Assembly (NCBI RefSeq): GCF_900460535.1
Contig: NZ_UHIL01000002.1
Location: 1,747,789 to 1,811,788, forward strand
Direction: 5' to 3'
Source of the DNA: Vibrio parahaemolyticus
GTDB taxonomy: Bacteria; Pseudomonadota; Gammaproteobacteria; Enterobacterales; Vibrionaceae
Length of the DNA: 64,000 nucleotides
Shown: positions 44,919 through 54,109 of the stretch, one piece after another
Layout of the letters: each line of letters begins with the position of its first letter
How positions within the stretch are numbered: the first letter of the stretch is position 1
Translations under genes and position numbers: made by a program
The notes under the pieces: generated by a model
Database searches by the model: none
What the model was told of the DNA's origin: nothing
Seen by the model: the letters and a program-made list of their open reading frames with translations, nothing else

Positions 44919-47615
44919 TTACTTGTTTCGACCTTTGCCTTTGCTCCCCGTAGAAGTACTCGTATCAGAACTACCAAAACCAATATTCACCGATGCAGAA
45001 GCCGTATTCACGCCATCACTGATGGTGTAACTAAAACTATCGCTACCTTTAAAGCTTTTCGCTGGAGAATAAAGCAATTGACCATTTGATGTAATTTGAA
45101 CGGTTCCTTTCGCGCCTTGAGTCACTGAGATAACCTTCAACGTATCTCCTTCGGGATCACTGTCATTCTTGAGTACATCGATAGTCACTGGCTCTTTCGA
45201 TGTCAACGTCACAGAATCGTTTTGAGCGGCAGGAGCGTTATTTTCCGTGACTGGAGCGACAATACTCACACTCACTACTTGGCTAGCATTCAAGCTTGCA
45301 TCAGCAGAATGTTTCGCATTGATAACAATGTTATAAGTACCGTCAGTAACTTCAGTGCTCGATGTTACTGTCATTGTAATAGATTGGGTTTCACCAGGAA
45401 TCAAAGTCATAGCACCACTATTCGCACTCCAGCCATTTGGAACATTTGCCACTAGCGTGAAAGTAGTCGCGTCACATGTTGCGCTATCTTGGTTGGTAAC
45501 CGTCGCTGTGTAACTTACTGTACTACCCGGTTCAAAATCCCCATTTTGGTTAGTAGACATGATGAGAAATGGCGTCGATAGCTGACAAGCTTCAACCGCA
45601 GTTTCAACCACATAATTTGCTGTAGCACTCGCGTCGTAGTCAGTACCAGTAACATTTGTCACGTTGAATGTAATGCCGTAGGTCCCGTCTATCGCAGCTT
45701 GATCCGAAGTCACATCAACCGTCACTGTATCACTCGCACCAGGAGCCAAATTTAACTGAGATGGCGTTGTCACCCACCCACTTGGAGCATTTGCTTCAAT
45801 AGCGAAATTCGATGTTGCGCATCCATCACCATCATTGTTAGTTACCGTAACCGAATACCCCACGGTGCTACCAGACTCTACACCTGAAACTTGATTGGAA
45901 ACAACAGCAACACTCGGCATGCTTGGCACACACATAGGCTCAGCGAAGCTAACGTGGACACTTGCGCCTGTGCTATCAGCCCATTCGGTCGTAATGGTAA
46001 TACCGGCTTCTGTATCCTCATACGTATTGCCCGCTATCAAGGCAGCATCAATCAGGTCTGAGTTCACACTGTTAGGCGTCATATCAAGCAGTTGGACACT
46101 ACTCAAATCATCTCCAGTTACAGCGTGGAAAACGACGCCATCCGTTATTGTAGTTTGCCCTTCAAGAAAACTATCGAAACCGATAGGTTGACGGTACTCA
46201 ATGTAATACCACAATGGTTGTCCAGATGCCGCATCAGTCCCACGTTTAATCCTTAGACCTTTAGCTGCACCTGCTGGCGCCGTTTCATAGGGTTCCAAAG
46301 AATATGTGCCGCTATTGGTAACCGTAACGACCTCTTGCTCGGATGGTTTAATCCAACCTAACTGTTCTTTGTTAAAAGCATTAAAATGACCATTAGATGT
46401 TCCCATAATGTCCAACGTGTCACCGTACGAATAGTTGTAACACGTACCACCGACTGTATTTGTACCGCACTCTAATGCTTGAGCGTGATGAAGGCCAAAG
46501 TTATGACCTAATTCGTGCCCAATCGTGTTCAGCCTAAATGCGCCATTAATCCAAGCTCTTGACGGGTTGCCACCAACGGTACCCATTCCAGACCAACCGC
46601 AGTTCTCTACTTTGGGATAGATATAGACTTTGCGTGAATAGCTAGACGTATCAATGCCATCCGCTTCAGCGGCCGCCGTAATGTAACTTTCAAAGCCTTT
46701 GTAATCACAACTGCTATTAATCGGCAACGTGTAGTAACCGTGTACATCACCACTCAACCACGTCTGACCAAAGGAGTTCTCTTTGTAGAAGTCGTTAACC
46801 TTTCCAAAAACCATGTCTTGAACTTCATCAATGGTCCACGGTTGCTGCGGATTATCTTGAAAGTTAACCAGAAGCACCAACGTGCGCTGTTCGCCAAAAG
46901 TGTTTGATAACGCAGCAGAACTCGTCGTAGTCGATGCTGTAACCGTCCCCGAGCTATCTTGCGCTAACACAGACAGTCCATCCGCTTCGTCAGCTACGAC
47001 TAAAGCGTCCAATTTATCTGCTAAGTCTTTGAACTTCCAACCACGCGCACGTACTTTTGCACCCGACTGAATCGCGTTGATTGGTGATTGTGAAGAACCG
47101 TGCACCTCAATAAGTCCCTCAGAGGTGTTTAGTACGTGTCGAAGACGGCTCTTGCTGTGATCTTCATAATCTTCGTAGAAGACTTCCAGTTCGCCTTCTA
47201 GCGTTTGCTCCTGCTCTAGCAAAGCTTGTACTTTTCCAGGCATACCTTTGCGAGCTTTTGCAGTCAGAGTAACCTGCGCTACCGCGCTAGGATCTGACTG
47301 AAACAGCTCGGAAAGCAATGCTTGACGACCATGAGCAAGAGAAATCATTTGCTCTAAATAGTGATGTTTGTTTTTCGCCGATGCACCGCGATAATCAGCC
47401 ATCGCTTGCTTTAATGCGCTGGTATTATCTTGAGCCTGTTGGCGTTTTCCCTTAGCAGTAGGTGAAACCAGTTTTTCTTGTTGAATCACATGTCCATGTG
47501 GGATGTCTTGCGACTGCGCCGTCGCGTTGAATGTCAGAGATAAGAGGCCGATAAGAGCCGTTGTTGATAGTTTAAATGTATTGGAAGTAACAATATTAAA
47601 ATGGGTATTAAACAT
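44919..47615 (-). CDS. Secreted M6-family zinc metalloprotease (long form)
   Basis: An 898-residue secreted protease. After a signal peptide ending near TAQ (residue 34) comes a propeptide-like region of about 200 residues (ALKQAMADYRG, LLEQEQTLEGELEVFYEDYE). The catalytic domain has the zinc site TIGHELGHNFGLHHAQA near residue 370 and the Met-turn YGDTLDIMGT. Two NEW3-type beta domains follow (GSTVGYSVTVTNNDGDGC and GSTVSYTATVTNQDSATC), then an Ig-like domain (IDVLKNDSDPEGDTL) and the tail GSKGKGRNK. It is the paralogue of the short-form protease at 38.6 kb. V. cholerae PrtV is a family relative. Secretion by the type II system is likely (inference). Confidence 0.86.
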   Translation of the reverse strand: MFNTHFNIVTSNTFKLSTTALIGLLSLTFNATAQSQDIPHGHVIQQEKLVSPTAKGKRQQAQDNTSALKQAMADYRGASAKNKHHYLEQMISLAHGRQALLSELFQSDPSAVAQVTLTAKARKGMPGKVQALLEQEQTLEGELEVFYEDYEDHSKSRLRHVLNTSEGLIEVHGSSQSPINAIQSGAKVRARGWKFKDLADKLDALVVADEADGLSVLAQDSSGTVTASTTTSSAALSNTFGEQRTLVLLVNFQDNPQQPWTIDEVQDMVFGKVNDFYKENSFGQTWLSGDVHGYYTLPINSSCDYKGFESYITAAAEADGIDTSSYSRKVYIYPKVENCGWSGMGTVGGNPSRAWINGAFRLNTIGHELGHNFGLHHAQALECGTNTVGGTCYNYSYGDTLDIMGTSNGHFNAFNKEQLGWIKPSEQEVVTVTNSGTYSLEPYETAPAGAAKGLRIKRGTDAASGQPLWYYIEYRQPIGFDSFLEGQTTITDGVVFHAVTGDDLSSVQLLDMTPNSVNSDLIDAALIAGNTYEDTEAGITITTEWADSTGASVHVSFAEPMCVPSMPSVAVVSNQVSGVESGSTVGYSVTVTNNDGDGCATSNFAIEANAPSGWVTTPSQLNLAPGASDTVTVDVTSDQAAIDGTYGITFNVTNVTGTDYDASATANYVVETAVEACQLSTPFLIMSTNQNGDFEPGSTVSYTATVTNQDSATCDATTFTLVANVPNGWSANSGAMTLIPGETQSITMTVTSSTEVTDGTYNIVINAKHSADASLNASQVVSVSIVAPVTENNAPAAQNDSVTLTSKEPVTIDVLKNDSDPEGDTLKVISVTQGAKGTVQITSNGQLLYSPAKSFKGSDSFSYTISDGVNTASASVNIGFGSSDTSTSTGSKGKGRNK

Positions 47616-48354
47616 ACTTAATTTCTTATGTATTTTTATCTTTGGTTCTTAATTTTTGCGCAGCAGAAGTCCGCAATCATGTCGATCGCTTGACGATTAG
47701 GAAGCGCAAATAACTAGCCTAAACGTATGAATTTCCATTCATTTCGAAAAGCTATAAACGTTAAAGGTAAGCAATAGATGCTAGAATTAGAACCCCAAAG
47801 ACATCTAATAGTTAGTCAATAAGATGCCGTGCCTTTTAACAAAAATTAAAAAGCAAAACTCTAAAATAGTCATTTATTATTTAGGTTAAACTTGCATTAG
47901 TAACACAAGACAAATTATTTATTTGTATGCAATAAATTTACCCCTCTTTCCTATTTTTTAAGCTCTGGTTGGTTTTTGAAGGTAAAATCCTACAAACACA
48001 GTGATTAAATTTCAACCAAAAACAATTAATTTTTATCGCAAGATCAAACATTCTTATTTAAAGCATGAATATATAAGAAGATTTAAATTACAAGTAAAAT
48101 GCCAATCTCAATATGAATTCAGCTTAATATAACTTTGCCATTTTAATATATGCTCAAAGTTACCCCATGAAAAATAAGAAATTTATCTTAAATAACCAAA
48201 AATTAACACAAACAAAACAATTATTAAGCATCGATGATTTAAGAAGATCTATGTGTGTGGTTTCAATTCACCAGAGCAACTATAAATATCGACACCTAAT
48301 ATCAATATATAAAGACAAGCTCTAAATTAATAAACTGGTTAATTTAGATAAAAT
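47616..48354. other. AT-rich gene-free stretch
   Basis: About 740 bases, very AT-rich, between the long-form protease and the DsbA-like gene. No gene, RNA or repeat was recognised. Confidence 0.6.
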
Positions 48355-48382
48355 AAAGGCAACTAACATTAGTTGCCTTTTA
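48355..48382 (-). terminator. Terminator of the DsbA-like gene
   Basis: A 12-bp stem AAAGGCAACTAA/TTAGTTGCCTTT with a 2-base centre; on the minus strand TATTTTAT follows. Confidence 0.75.
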
Positions 48383-48398
48383 TTCAATATGAAAAATA

Positions 48399-49187
48399 TT
48401 ATTTTGCTTTATCACTATTCGATAACTGCTCTAATAGAGATTCAAACACTGCATACCGCTGCGCGCCCACTACTATCTGTGGTTCTATAAGTTGATCGTT
48501 TTCGACGCGACCAATTAAGAAACTTGGCGTACCACGAATGCCCAAGGATTTTCCTAACGTCAAATCTTGTTCAACTTTGTTAGCAATTGATTTATCTTTC
48601 ATGCACTTATTGAACTCTTCCAAGTTCAAAGATAAATCTGTGGCTGCTTTTTGATAGAGCTCCTCTCCTAAGTCTTTGACATTGCTAAACAGCATATCTC
48701 GCATTGGCCAGTAGGAATTTTGGTGAAGACTACACGTAGCTGCGATCGCAGCCCCCATGGCTTTCGCGTGAAAACTCAACGGGAAATCGCGTGCAATATA
48801 TTGCACTTTACCAGTATCAATATAATTTTCTTTTATCTGTTTAAAAGCACTGTCTGTAAATCGTTTACAATAAGGACATTGAAAATCAGAAAATTCAATA
48901 ATAGCAATTTTTGCGTCTTTACTGCCAAGAAGTGGCAGTGTGCCATCTTCGGTAAAGTTAGGTTGATTTGGCAAAGTCGGTGGCTCTTTTTTGGGTGGGT
49001 TAAATGCCAAATCTTTCATTTCTTTCACTTCATTTTCTATTTTTCCTACTTCTTTTGTTAGTTGACTGATCTCTTGTTTTAATGACTCAATTTCTGACTT
49101 TAGCTTATCGTTATCATCCGACTGACAACCCGTTAAAAACTGCAGTAATACTAACGGTATGACGATTCTTACTGTTTGTATAAACAT
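48399..49187 (-). CDS. DsbA-like thiol-disulfide lipoprotein
   Basis: A 262-residue lipoprotein with lipobox FLTGC (Cys21), then a coiled coil of about 40 residues (LKSEIESLKQEISQLTKEVG), a proline-rich linker and a DsbA/DSBA-type thioredoxin domain with active site FQCPYCKRF and cis-proline segment IRGTPSFLIG. It resembles the Com1/BdbD type of disulfide catalyst (DsbA family, thioredoxin_4). It should sit in the envelope facing the periplasm. The adjacent genes encode secreted proteins with 13-20 cysteines, so it may help fold them (inference). Confidence 0.87.
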   Translation of the reverse strand: MFIQTVRIVIPLVLLQFLTGCQSDDNDKLKSEIESLKQEISQLTKEVGKIENEVKEMKDLAFNPPKKEPPTLPNQPNFTEDGTLPLLGSKDAKIAIIEFSDFQCPYCKRFTDSAFKQIKENYIDTGKVQYIARDFPLSFHAKAMGAAIAATCSLHQNSYWPMRDMLFSNVKDLGEELYQKAATDLSLNLEEFNKCMKDKSIANKVEQDLTLGKSLGIRGTPSFLIGRVENDQLIEPQIVVGAQRYAVFESLLEQLSNSDKAK

Positions 49188-49630
49188 CTCACGCCCTCAC
49201 TATGAAATAGTACGAATATAAATTCGCACTTTACTTATCCCTATTAAAAGATTTGCTGAGATGTCATTGACAGAATATGCCTGTTAAGTGATTAGAGAAA
49301 ATTTAAACTATCAGTAATAACAACAAGCTACAGATTTCCATCTAATCTGAGTATTAATAAATGCCGAATAGCTATTAACACTGACGATAAGACAGCAATT
49401 TCTTTCAAGTTGGTAAAAAGTATTGTAAAGGAGTCGATATAAGTCAATTCGGTTAATAATATGGTTATAAGAAATAGTCATATTATGCTTATATAAAATG
49501 ACGATCGGCTAACGACATGTATTTAAAACAATTAATTTATTGCTTGGTAATATTTCGATTTATTTGAACGACTTTTATGTCTATGCAATATCAACCTCTA
49601 CACTTAGTCTAAGTATGTTGGAGGAAAACC
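49188..49630. other. Gene-free stretch before the CHAD gene
   Basis: 443 bases, AT-rich, divergent promoters expected; no specific site recognised beyond a GGAGGAAAA ribosome site in front of 49631. Confidence 0.5.
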
Positions 49631-50563
49631 ATGAGCGCCCCACCAAAATCTTCAAGTCGATTGCCACTGCATCTCGATTCCGAACTCTGCTTTGTATTGC
49701 CTGATTTTCTTGCGAGAGAGTTTGAGTATGCTCGTTCGTTAGAGCAAGGGATCATGGATAACCTTCACCCTGAATTTACACATCAATATCGCGTCACGTT
49801 ACGACGCATGCGCTCTTTATGCATTTTACTCAGCGAAGTGATTCCCTGTTTTGAGTTAGCCATCCTCAAGCCTCATTTAAAGACATTAATGAAACAAACG
49901 AACTTATTGCGAGACCTAGATGTGTTCACTTTAGACACCAATCAGTATCTTGCGATGTTGCCAGAACAGCATTCATCATTAACGCGCATTTTCGCGGATA
50001 TTGATGCCATGAAGAATGCTGAACAAGTGCGCGTAGCAAGTTGGTTGGCATCACTTGCTTACCAAGCGCATTGCGCTATGGTTCGAAACAGCCTTGAGCG
50101 AACTAAACAATACGACTTGCTAAAAAACGACATTGAATTAGTGACGTTCGCAAATCAAAAGATTGCCGACCAGTTTAGAAAAGTAAATAACTCACAAAGA
50201 AAAATCTCGCCAGCGAGTAAAGACGATGTCATTCACGCATTACGCATTAAATGCAAAGCACTGCGCTACTTGCTGGAGTGCTTCTCTGCTCTCTATCCCG
50301 CGCAACAACACAAAGAAAATGTGAAGCAACTTAAGCTGCTTCAAGACAAGCTCGGCGACTTCAATGACACTTCGACTCAAATTGCGTTTTTCACCCAGCT
50401 CCGCAAAGACAAACGCTACAACAAACAAGATCGCCAAGTACTCAAATCTCTGATTAAGGAAATAAAACAGGCTCATGAGCAATCTCGGCAATCTACCTTA
50501 CTTCGTCTAAAAAGTTTTGATTCATTTATCAATGACGCTTCTACGTTAGAGATTTACCGTTAA
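49631..50563 (+). CDS. CHAD-domain protein
   Basis: A 310-residue all-helical CHAD protein. The conserved histidines and basic residues that bind polyphosphate are visible in FTHQYRVTLRRMRSLCILL and DDVIHALRIKCKALRYLLE. CHAD domains often accompany CYTH phosphatases, but none is fused or adjacent here. The exact role is unknown; polyphosphate binding is known for the family. The start has a strong GGAGG site. Confidence 0.85.
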   Translation: MSAPPKSSSRLPLHLDSELCFVLPDFLAREFEYARSLEQGIMDNLHPEFTHQYRVTLRRMRSLCILLSEVIPCFELAILKPHLKTLMKQTNLLRDLDVFTLDTNQYLAMLPEQHSSLTRIFADIDAMKNAEQVRVASWLASLAYQAHCAMVRNSLERTKQYDLLKNDIELVTFANQKIADQFRKVNNSQRKISPASKDDVIHALRIKCKALRYLLECFSALYPAQQHKENVKQLKLLQDKLGDFNDTSTQIAFFTQLRKDKRYNKQDRQVLKSLIKEIKQAHEQSRQSTLLRLKSFDSFINDASTLEIYR

Positions 50564-50661
50564 CCAAGAGGAGTGAACCGGTAACACATTCTGCTGATGT
50601 TCACGTGTTCTTCACACTCGCTCACTAGAGTATAAGGTTGGACAGTTTTAAGTAAGACAAC

Positions 50662-51450
50662 GTGAAACCACTAAAACGATACCAATACGAACGCTACGCC
50701 GTACTGTGCAACCTCGCGTATCCAAGAGTCTTTAAACAAACACGTTATGGCTTCGATCCCAATGGTCAGCGAGTCATCCGAAACGAACACGGCAAGATTA
50801 TGATTCGCGTACTGTGGAGCAAAAACCGCGATGAAGTCGTGGTCGTTATTAAAGGCTCTCACAGCATTACCGATTGGTTGCTCAACTTTGCAATGTGGAC
50901 ACGAAACTGCCGGCGATTAGGTCTCAACTACCGTATTCACGCAGGGTTTTATCACCTATTGTTCCAAGAAAGTTTACCTAGTAGAAACGAAGACCGCTTA
51001 GGTTTGAGCGTGATAGAACGGCTAGAAGCAACCGTTGTCCCGCTTATTCTGCAAGGCAAGCGCATTTCGGTGACAGGCCACTCTTCTGGTGGTGCAATTG
51101 GTAGCGTGTTTGCGGATTACATAGAAAAGAAGTATCCGAAAAGCATCAAGCGCGTTGTGACTTTCGGGCAGCCCGCCATTGGTGACTGGACGTTCAAACG
51201 CCGCTATCGTCTGGCGCATAAAACCTACCGAATTTGTTGTGATATCGATATTGTGACGTTCATGCCTCCGGTGCCTTTTCTTTACTGGCACGTCGGAAAA
51301 ATGCTGTGGCTGTACAATGGCAGAATTTATGAGAACACGCCGACACTCATTCGCCTCGGGCGTTCACTGTTTAGTTGGCTGATTCGTCCGTTTTCTTACC
51401 ATTTAATGAGTAAGTACATCCGAAACAAAGACTTTTTCGATGAACGTTGA
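50662..51450 (+). CDS. Class 3-type lipase family protein
   Basis: A 262-residue alpha/beta hydrolase of the lipase class 3 family. The nucleophile elbow is TGHSSGGAIGS (Ser near 142), the Asp region is CCDIDIVTFMPP, and a His lies downstream (YWHVGKM). No signal peptide is seen, so it is probably intracellular or exported without a classical signal. The substrate is unknown. It follows the CHAD gene by 98 bases. Confidence 0.83.
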   Translation: MKPLKRYQYERYAVLCNLAYPRVFKQTRYGFDPNGQRVIRNEHGKIMIRVLWSKNRDEVVVVIKGSHSITDWLLNFAMWTRNCRRLGLNYRIHAGFYHLLFQESLPSRNEDRLGLSVIERLEATVVPLILQGKRISVTGHSSGGAIGSVFADYIEKKYPKSIKRVVTFGQPAIGDWTFKRRYRLAHKTYRICCDIDIVTFMPPVPFLYWHVGKMLWLYNGRIYENTPTLIRLGRSLFSWLIRPFSYHLMSKYIRNKDFFDER

Positions 51451-51474
51451 CTGAAAAACCAAACGATAGACATA

Positions 51475-51500
51475 AAAAAGCCGGACTGATCCGGCTTTTT
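51475..51500. terminator. Bidirectional terminator
   Basis: An 11-bp stem AAAAAGCCGGA/TCCGGCTTTTT with a 4-base loop between the lipase gene and the converging small membrane-protein gene. Confidence 0.88.
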
Positions 51501-51512
51501 CTAAGATTTGAA

Positions 51513-51767
51513 TTACAGCGAAGCAATTTCTTTCTCAAGTTGATATTTGCTGTCGGTGACGATTCTCTCAAGCACTTCAACGCGTCGTTTTAACTCGCCA
51601 ATTTGCTTTTTGAGGCTTTCTTGCTCTTCTTGGCTCATCGTATTTCGCTCAGAAATCTCTAACGCTCGAACTTCTTTACGATGATTTAAGATCAACTTGA
51701 CGATCCCGCCTCCAAAAATGGCACCAAACACAATGGCGACAACCAATACATCAGCAATAGATTCCAT
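51513..51767 (-). CDS. PspB-like small membrane protein
   Basis: An 84-residue protein with one N-terminal membrane helix (ADVLVVAIVFGAIFGGGIVK) and a cytoplasmic coiled coil (EEQESLKKQIGELKRRVEVLERIV). Layout and the MSQEEQ...RVEVLERIV segment resemble phage-shock protein B. There is no pspA or pspC beside it, so it is an orphan; a true Psp role is not shown. Confidence 0.65.
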   Translation of the reverse strand: MESIADVLVVAIVFGAIFGGGIVKLILNHRKEVRALEISERNTMSQEEQESLKKQIGELKRRVEVLERIVTDSKYQLEKEIASL

Positions 51768-51897
51768 TCTTTATATTCCTCTAGATAATGCTCAAATATA
51801 AGTTACGCATTTGTTACATGAATATCAAATAACACCTTGATTAAATGTAATGTTTCATTGAAATTTGCATGTTCTGTATCAAAATCACAGGACGATG

Positions 51898-53421
51898 TTA
51901 CTTAACGCCCACCCAAACCGAGACTGAACCACCATTGACAGGAAATTCTGCCCAGCCATTGGCATCGGTCCAAACTTCTTCAGTTCGGATACCCAGCTTG
52001 TCGACATAGCGCGTGCTTGGCTTACCGGTATACATCCATTTTGTGCCGCCCGGTCCATCACTCATGATCACCGCCATTGAGTTTGGATGTTCAGCATCGC
52101 CCTCTCGGGTCCAGCCAATCACATCCCAATGGTCGAGATAAGAATTCTGTTTGCCATACGCATACTCTTTACGCAGTGTTACAAGTTCTTCAATGTAAGG
52201 CACTTTGGCCATATTGATGTTGTAGCCTTTGTCGCTGTACTGCGCGCCGTAGTAATCTGCGTAGAACACCGACGGATAACCTTCTTCACGCAATAAAATG
52301 AATGCGTAAGCAAGAGGCTTGAACCACCAATCTACTGTCGACTCTAACGCCTGCAGTGGCTGCGTATCGTGGTTTTCTACGAGAGTCACTGCTTTGACTG
52401 GGTTATCCTTCATTAACGTGCCATTCATGATTTGGCGCATATCGTAATTGCCGCCAGATTTTGACGCGTTGTAGAAATTCATGTGAAGCGGCGCATCGAA
52501 CAACGACATACTGCCAGAGGTCTTAGTAATAAAGTTATGCAGTTGATTTACGTCGTAATTCCAATACTCACCAACGGTGAAAAGCTCTTTGCCTGTTTTC
52601 CAACGTAAATGATCAATCCACTCTTGTAGATACTGATATTTAATGTGCTTAACGGCATCCATTCTAAAGCCATCAACGCCGGTCATGTTGATGTACCACT
52701 CACCCCAATCTTTCAGCTCTTGTTTAACTTCTGGGTGATCCATGTCTAAATCGGCGTACATTAGGTAGTCGTAATTGCCTTTTTCAGAGCTGACTTCCCA
52801 ATCCCATGCTTTTCCTTCGCCTTTGAATTTAAAGATCGCTTTTTCTTTGCCGGCATCATCCCAGTCAACACCGTCAAAGTGATACCAAGTCCAATGGAAG
52901 TTTGAGTATTTGTCGTTGCGGCCAGGAAAATTAAACTCAACCCAAGCTTCAATCCATTTGTCGCCCAGTTCAATGTTACGGTTGTCCCAATCAACGCGCT
53001 TGGTATCGACCCACGACTTCCCATCAGCACCACCTCGGTGGTTAAACACAACATCGCCGTAGATTTGGATATTGTTGTTGTGCGCGGCATTGATTGCAGA
53101 GATGTACTGAGCCTTGGTGCCGTATTTGGTTCGTACTGAGCCTTTTTGATCAAACTCACCTAAATCGTACATATCATAGACGCCATAACCGACGTCATTA
53201 CTGCCGCCCGCGCCTTTGTAAGCTGGCGGTAGCCAGAGCGCTGTAAAACCGTTTTCAGCGAGTGCTGGAGCATTGCTTTCAACCTGCGTCCATAATGCGC
53301 CATCATTAGGTACGTACCAATGAAAGTACTGCATCATGGTGCCATTTTGCCCGGCAAAGGCAGGAGCACTGAGCAGCAAGGTTAGCGGTAAAAAAGTGCG
53401 TTTTAATTTGAATGTTTTCAT
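51898..53421 (-). CDS. Secreted alpha-amylase (GH13)
   Basis: A 507-residue glycoside hydrolase family 13 alpha-amylase that cuts alpha-1,4 glucans. The signal peptide ends at AFA (residue ~23). Conserved regions: GDVVFNHRGG, GFRMDAVKHI (nucleophile Asp near 253), FTVGEYWN (acid Glu near 284) and LVENHDTQP (Asp near 350). Its sequence is of the liquefying Bacillus type (GH13_5). The C-terminal beta domain ends GSVSVWVGVK; no starch-binding module is seen. It lies alone, just before the second tRNA copy. Confidence 0.92.
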   Translation of the reverse strand: MKTFKLKRTFLPLTLLLSAPAFAGQNGTMMQYFHWYVPNDGALWTQVESNAPALAENGFTALWLPPAYKGAGGSNDVGYGVYDMYDLGEFDQKGSVRTKYGTKAQYISAINAAHNNNIQIYGDVVFNHRGGADGKSWVDTKRVDWDNRNIELGDKWIEAWVEFNFPGRNDKYSNFHWTWYHFDGVDWDDAGKEKAIFKFKGEGKAWDWEVSSEKGNYDYLMYADLDMDHPEVKQELKDWGEWYINMTGVDGFRMDAVKHIKYQYLQEWIDHLRWKTGKELFTVGEYWNYDVNQLHNFITKTSGSMSLFDAPLHMNFYNASKSGGNYDMRQIMNGTLMKDNPVKAVTLVENHDTQPLQALESTVDWWFKPLAYAFILLREEGYPSVFYADYYGAQYSDKGYNINMAKVPYIEELVTLRKEYAYGKQNSYLDHWDVIGWTREGDAEHPNSMAVIMSDGPGGTKWMYTGKPSTRYVDKLGIRTEEVWTDANGWAEFPVNGGSVSVWVGVK

Positions 53422-53686
53422 TATTTTTCTCTCACGTTAAAGGACTAAAACCCGCTTTCTGACCTACCAGGCAGCTGCGATAGCAACACATGAAACTTGC
53501 TAACGTATTGTCTGTAAGACAGAAAGTTCGGATTACAATCGAAGAGAAATTAACACCAATCTACCCATACAATTATTGAGTTGATTAACATTTATAAAAT
53601 CAATAATTAGCATGTGTAAAATATTGAATGACGATCAAATGAGTTTGGTGATACGGATACGAATGAAACAAAACGAAGAGAAGAAG
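53422..53686. other. Upstream region of the amylase gene
   Basis: About 265 bases; no MalT-type or CRP box could be assigned with confidence. Confidence 0.4.
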
Positions 53687-53711
53687 CGATTTGCGAGCAC
53701 TAGAAACGAGA

Positions 53712-53737
53712 AAAGCCAGTCATAAGAGACTGGCTTT
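53712..53737 (-). terminator. Terminator of tRNA operon copy 2
   Basis: Same stem as in copy 1 (AAAGCCAGTC/GACTGGCTTT). Confidence 0.85.
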
Positions 53738-53745
53738 CGAAATAA

Positions 53746-53819
53746 TGGAGGCGCGTCCCGGAGTCGAACCGAGGTCCACGGATTTGCAATCCGCTGCATA
53801 GCCACTCTGCCAACGCGCC
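53746..53819 (-). tRNA. tRNA-Cys (GCA), second copy
   Basis: Identical in sequence to the tRNA at 41265-41338, including the encoded CCA. Confidence 0.96.
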
Positions 53820-53892
53820 TTACCTGATTGTTTTCTCATTGTCATGAGAACGATGCTTTAAAACTGAATCTGAAATCCATACATCGTTTTGA

Positions 53893-53979
53893 TGGTGCCC
53901 CGGGCCGGACTTGAACCGGCACAGCGCGAACGCCGAGGGATTTTAAATCCCTTGTGTCTACCAATTCCACCACCAGGGC
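53893..53979 (-). tRNA. tRNA-Leu (TAA), second copy
   Basis: Identical in sequence to the tRNA at 41412-41498, including the long variable arm and CCA. Confidence 0.96.
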
Positions 53980-54041
53980 AACGCAAATCTTTGCGATGGT
54001 AACACCATCTCTCAGCGGCCTGTGCCGTGAGAACGAGGCGT

Positions 54042-54069
54042 ACTTTAACGGATTAATTTATCTGGTCAA
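54042..54069 (-). promoter_or_regulatory. Promoter of tRNA operon copy 2
   Basis: Same TTGACC-N16-TAAAGT and GC-rich discriminator as in copy 1. Confidence 0.65.
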
Positions 54070-54109
54070 CAATAAATTTTACCTTTTTGATTCAAACGAT
54101 TAAAAAGCA

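Larger units (their letters stand above)
53687..54109. repeat. Direct repeat copy 2 (tRNA-Cys/tRNA-Leu operon)
   Basis: Near-identical to 41206-41627, same orientation, about 12.48 kb away. Confidence 0.9.

Noticed and set aside
36908-54109. Prophage, integron or transposon carrying the accessory genes
   Set aside because: No integrase, transposase, attC array or phage structural gene was found; only the duplicated tRNA operon hints at recombination.
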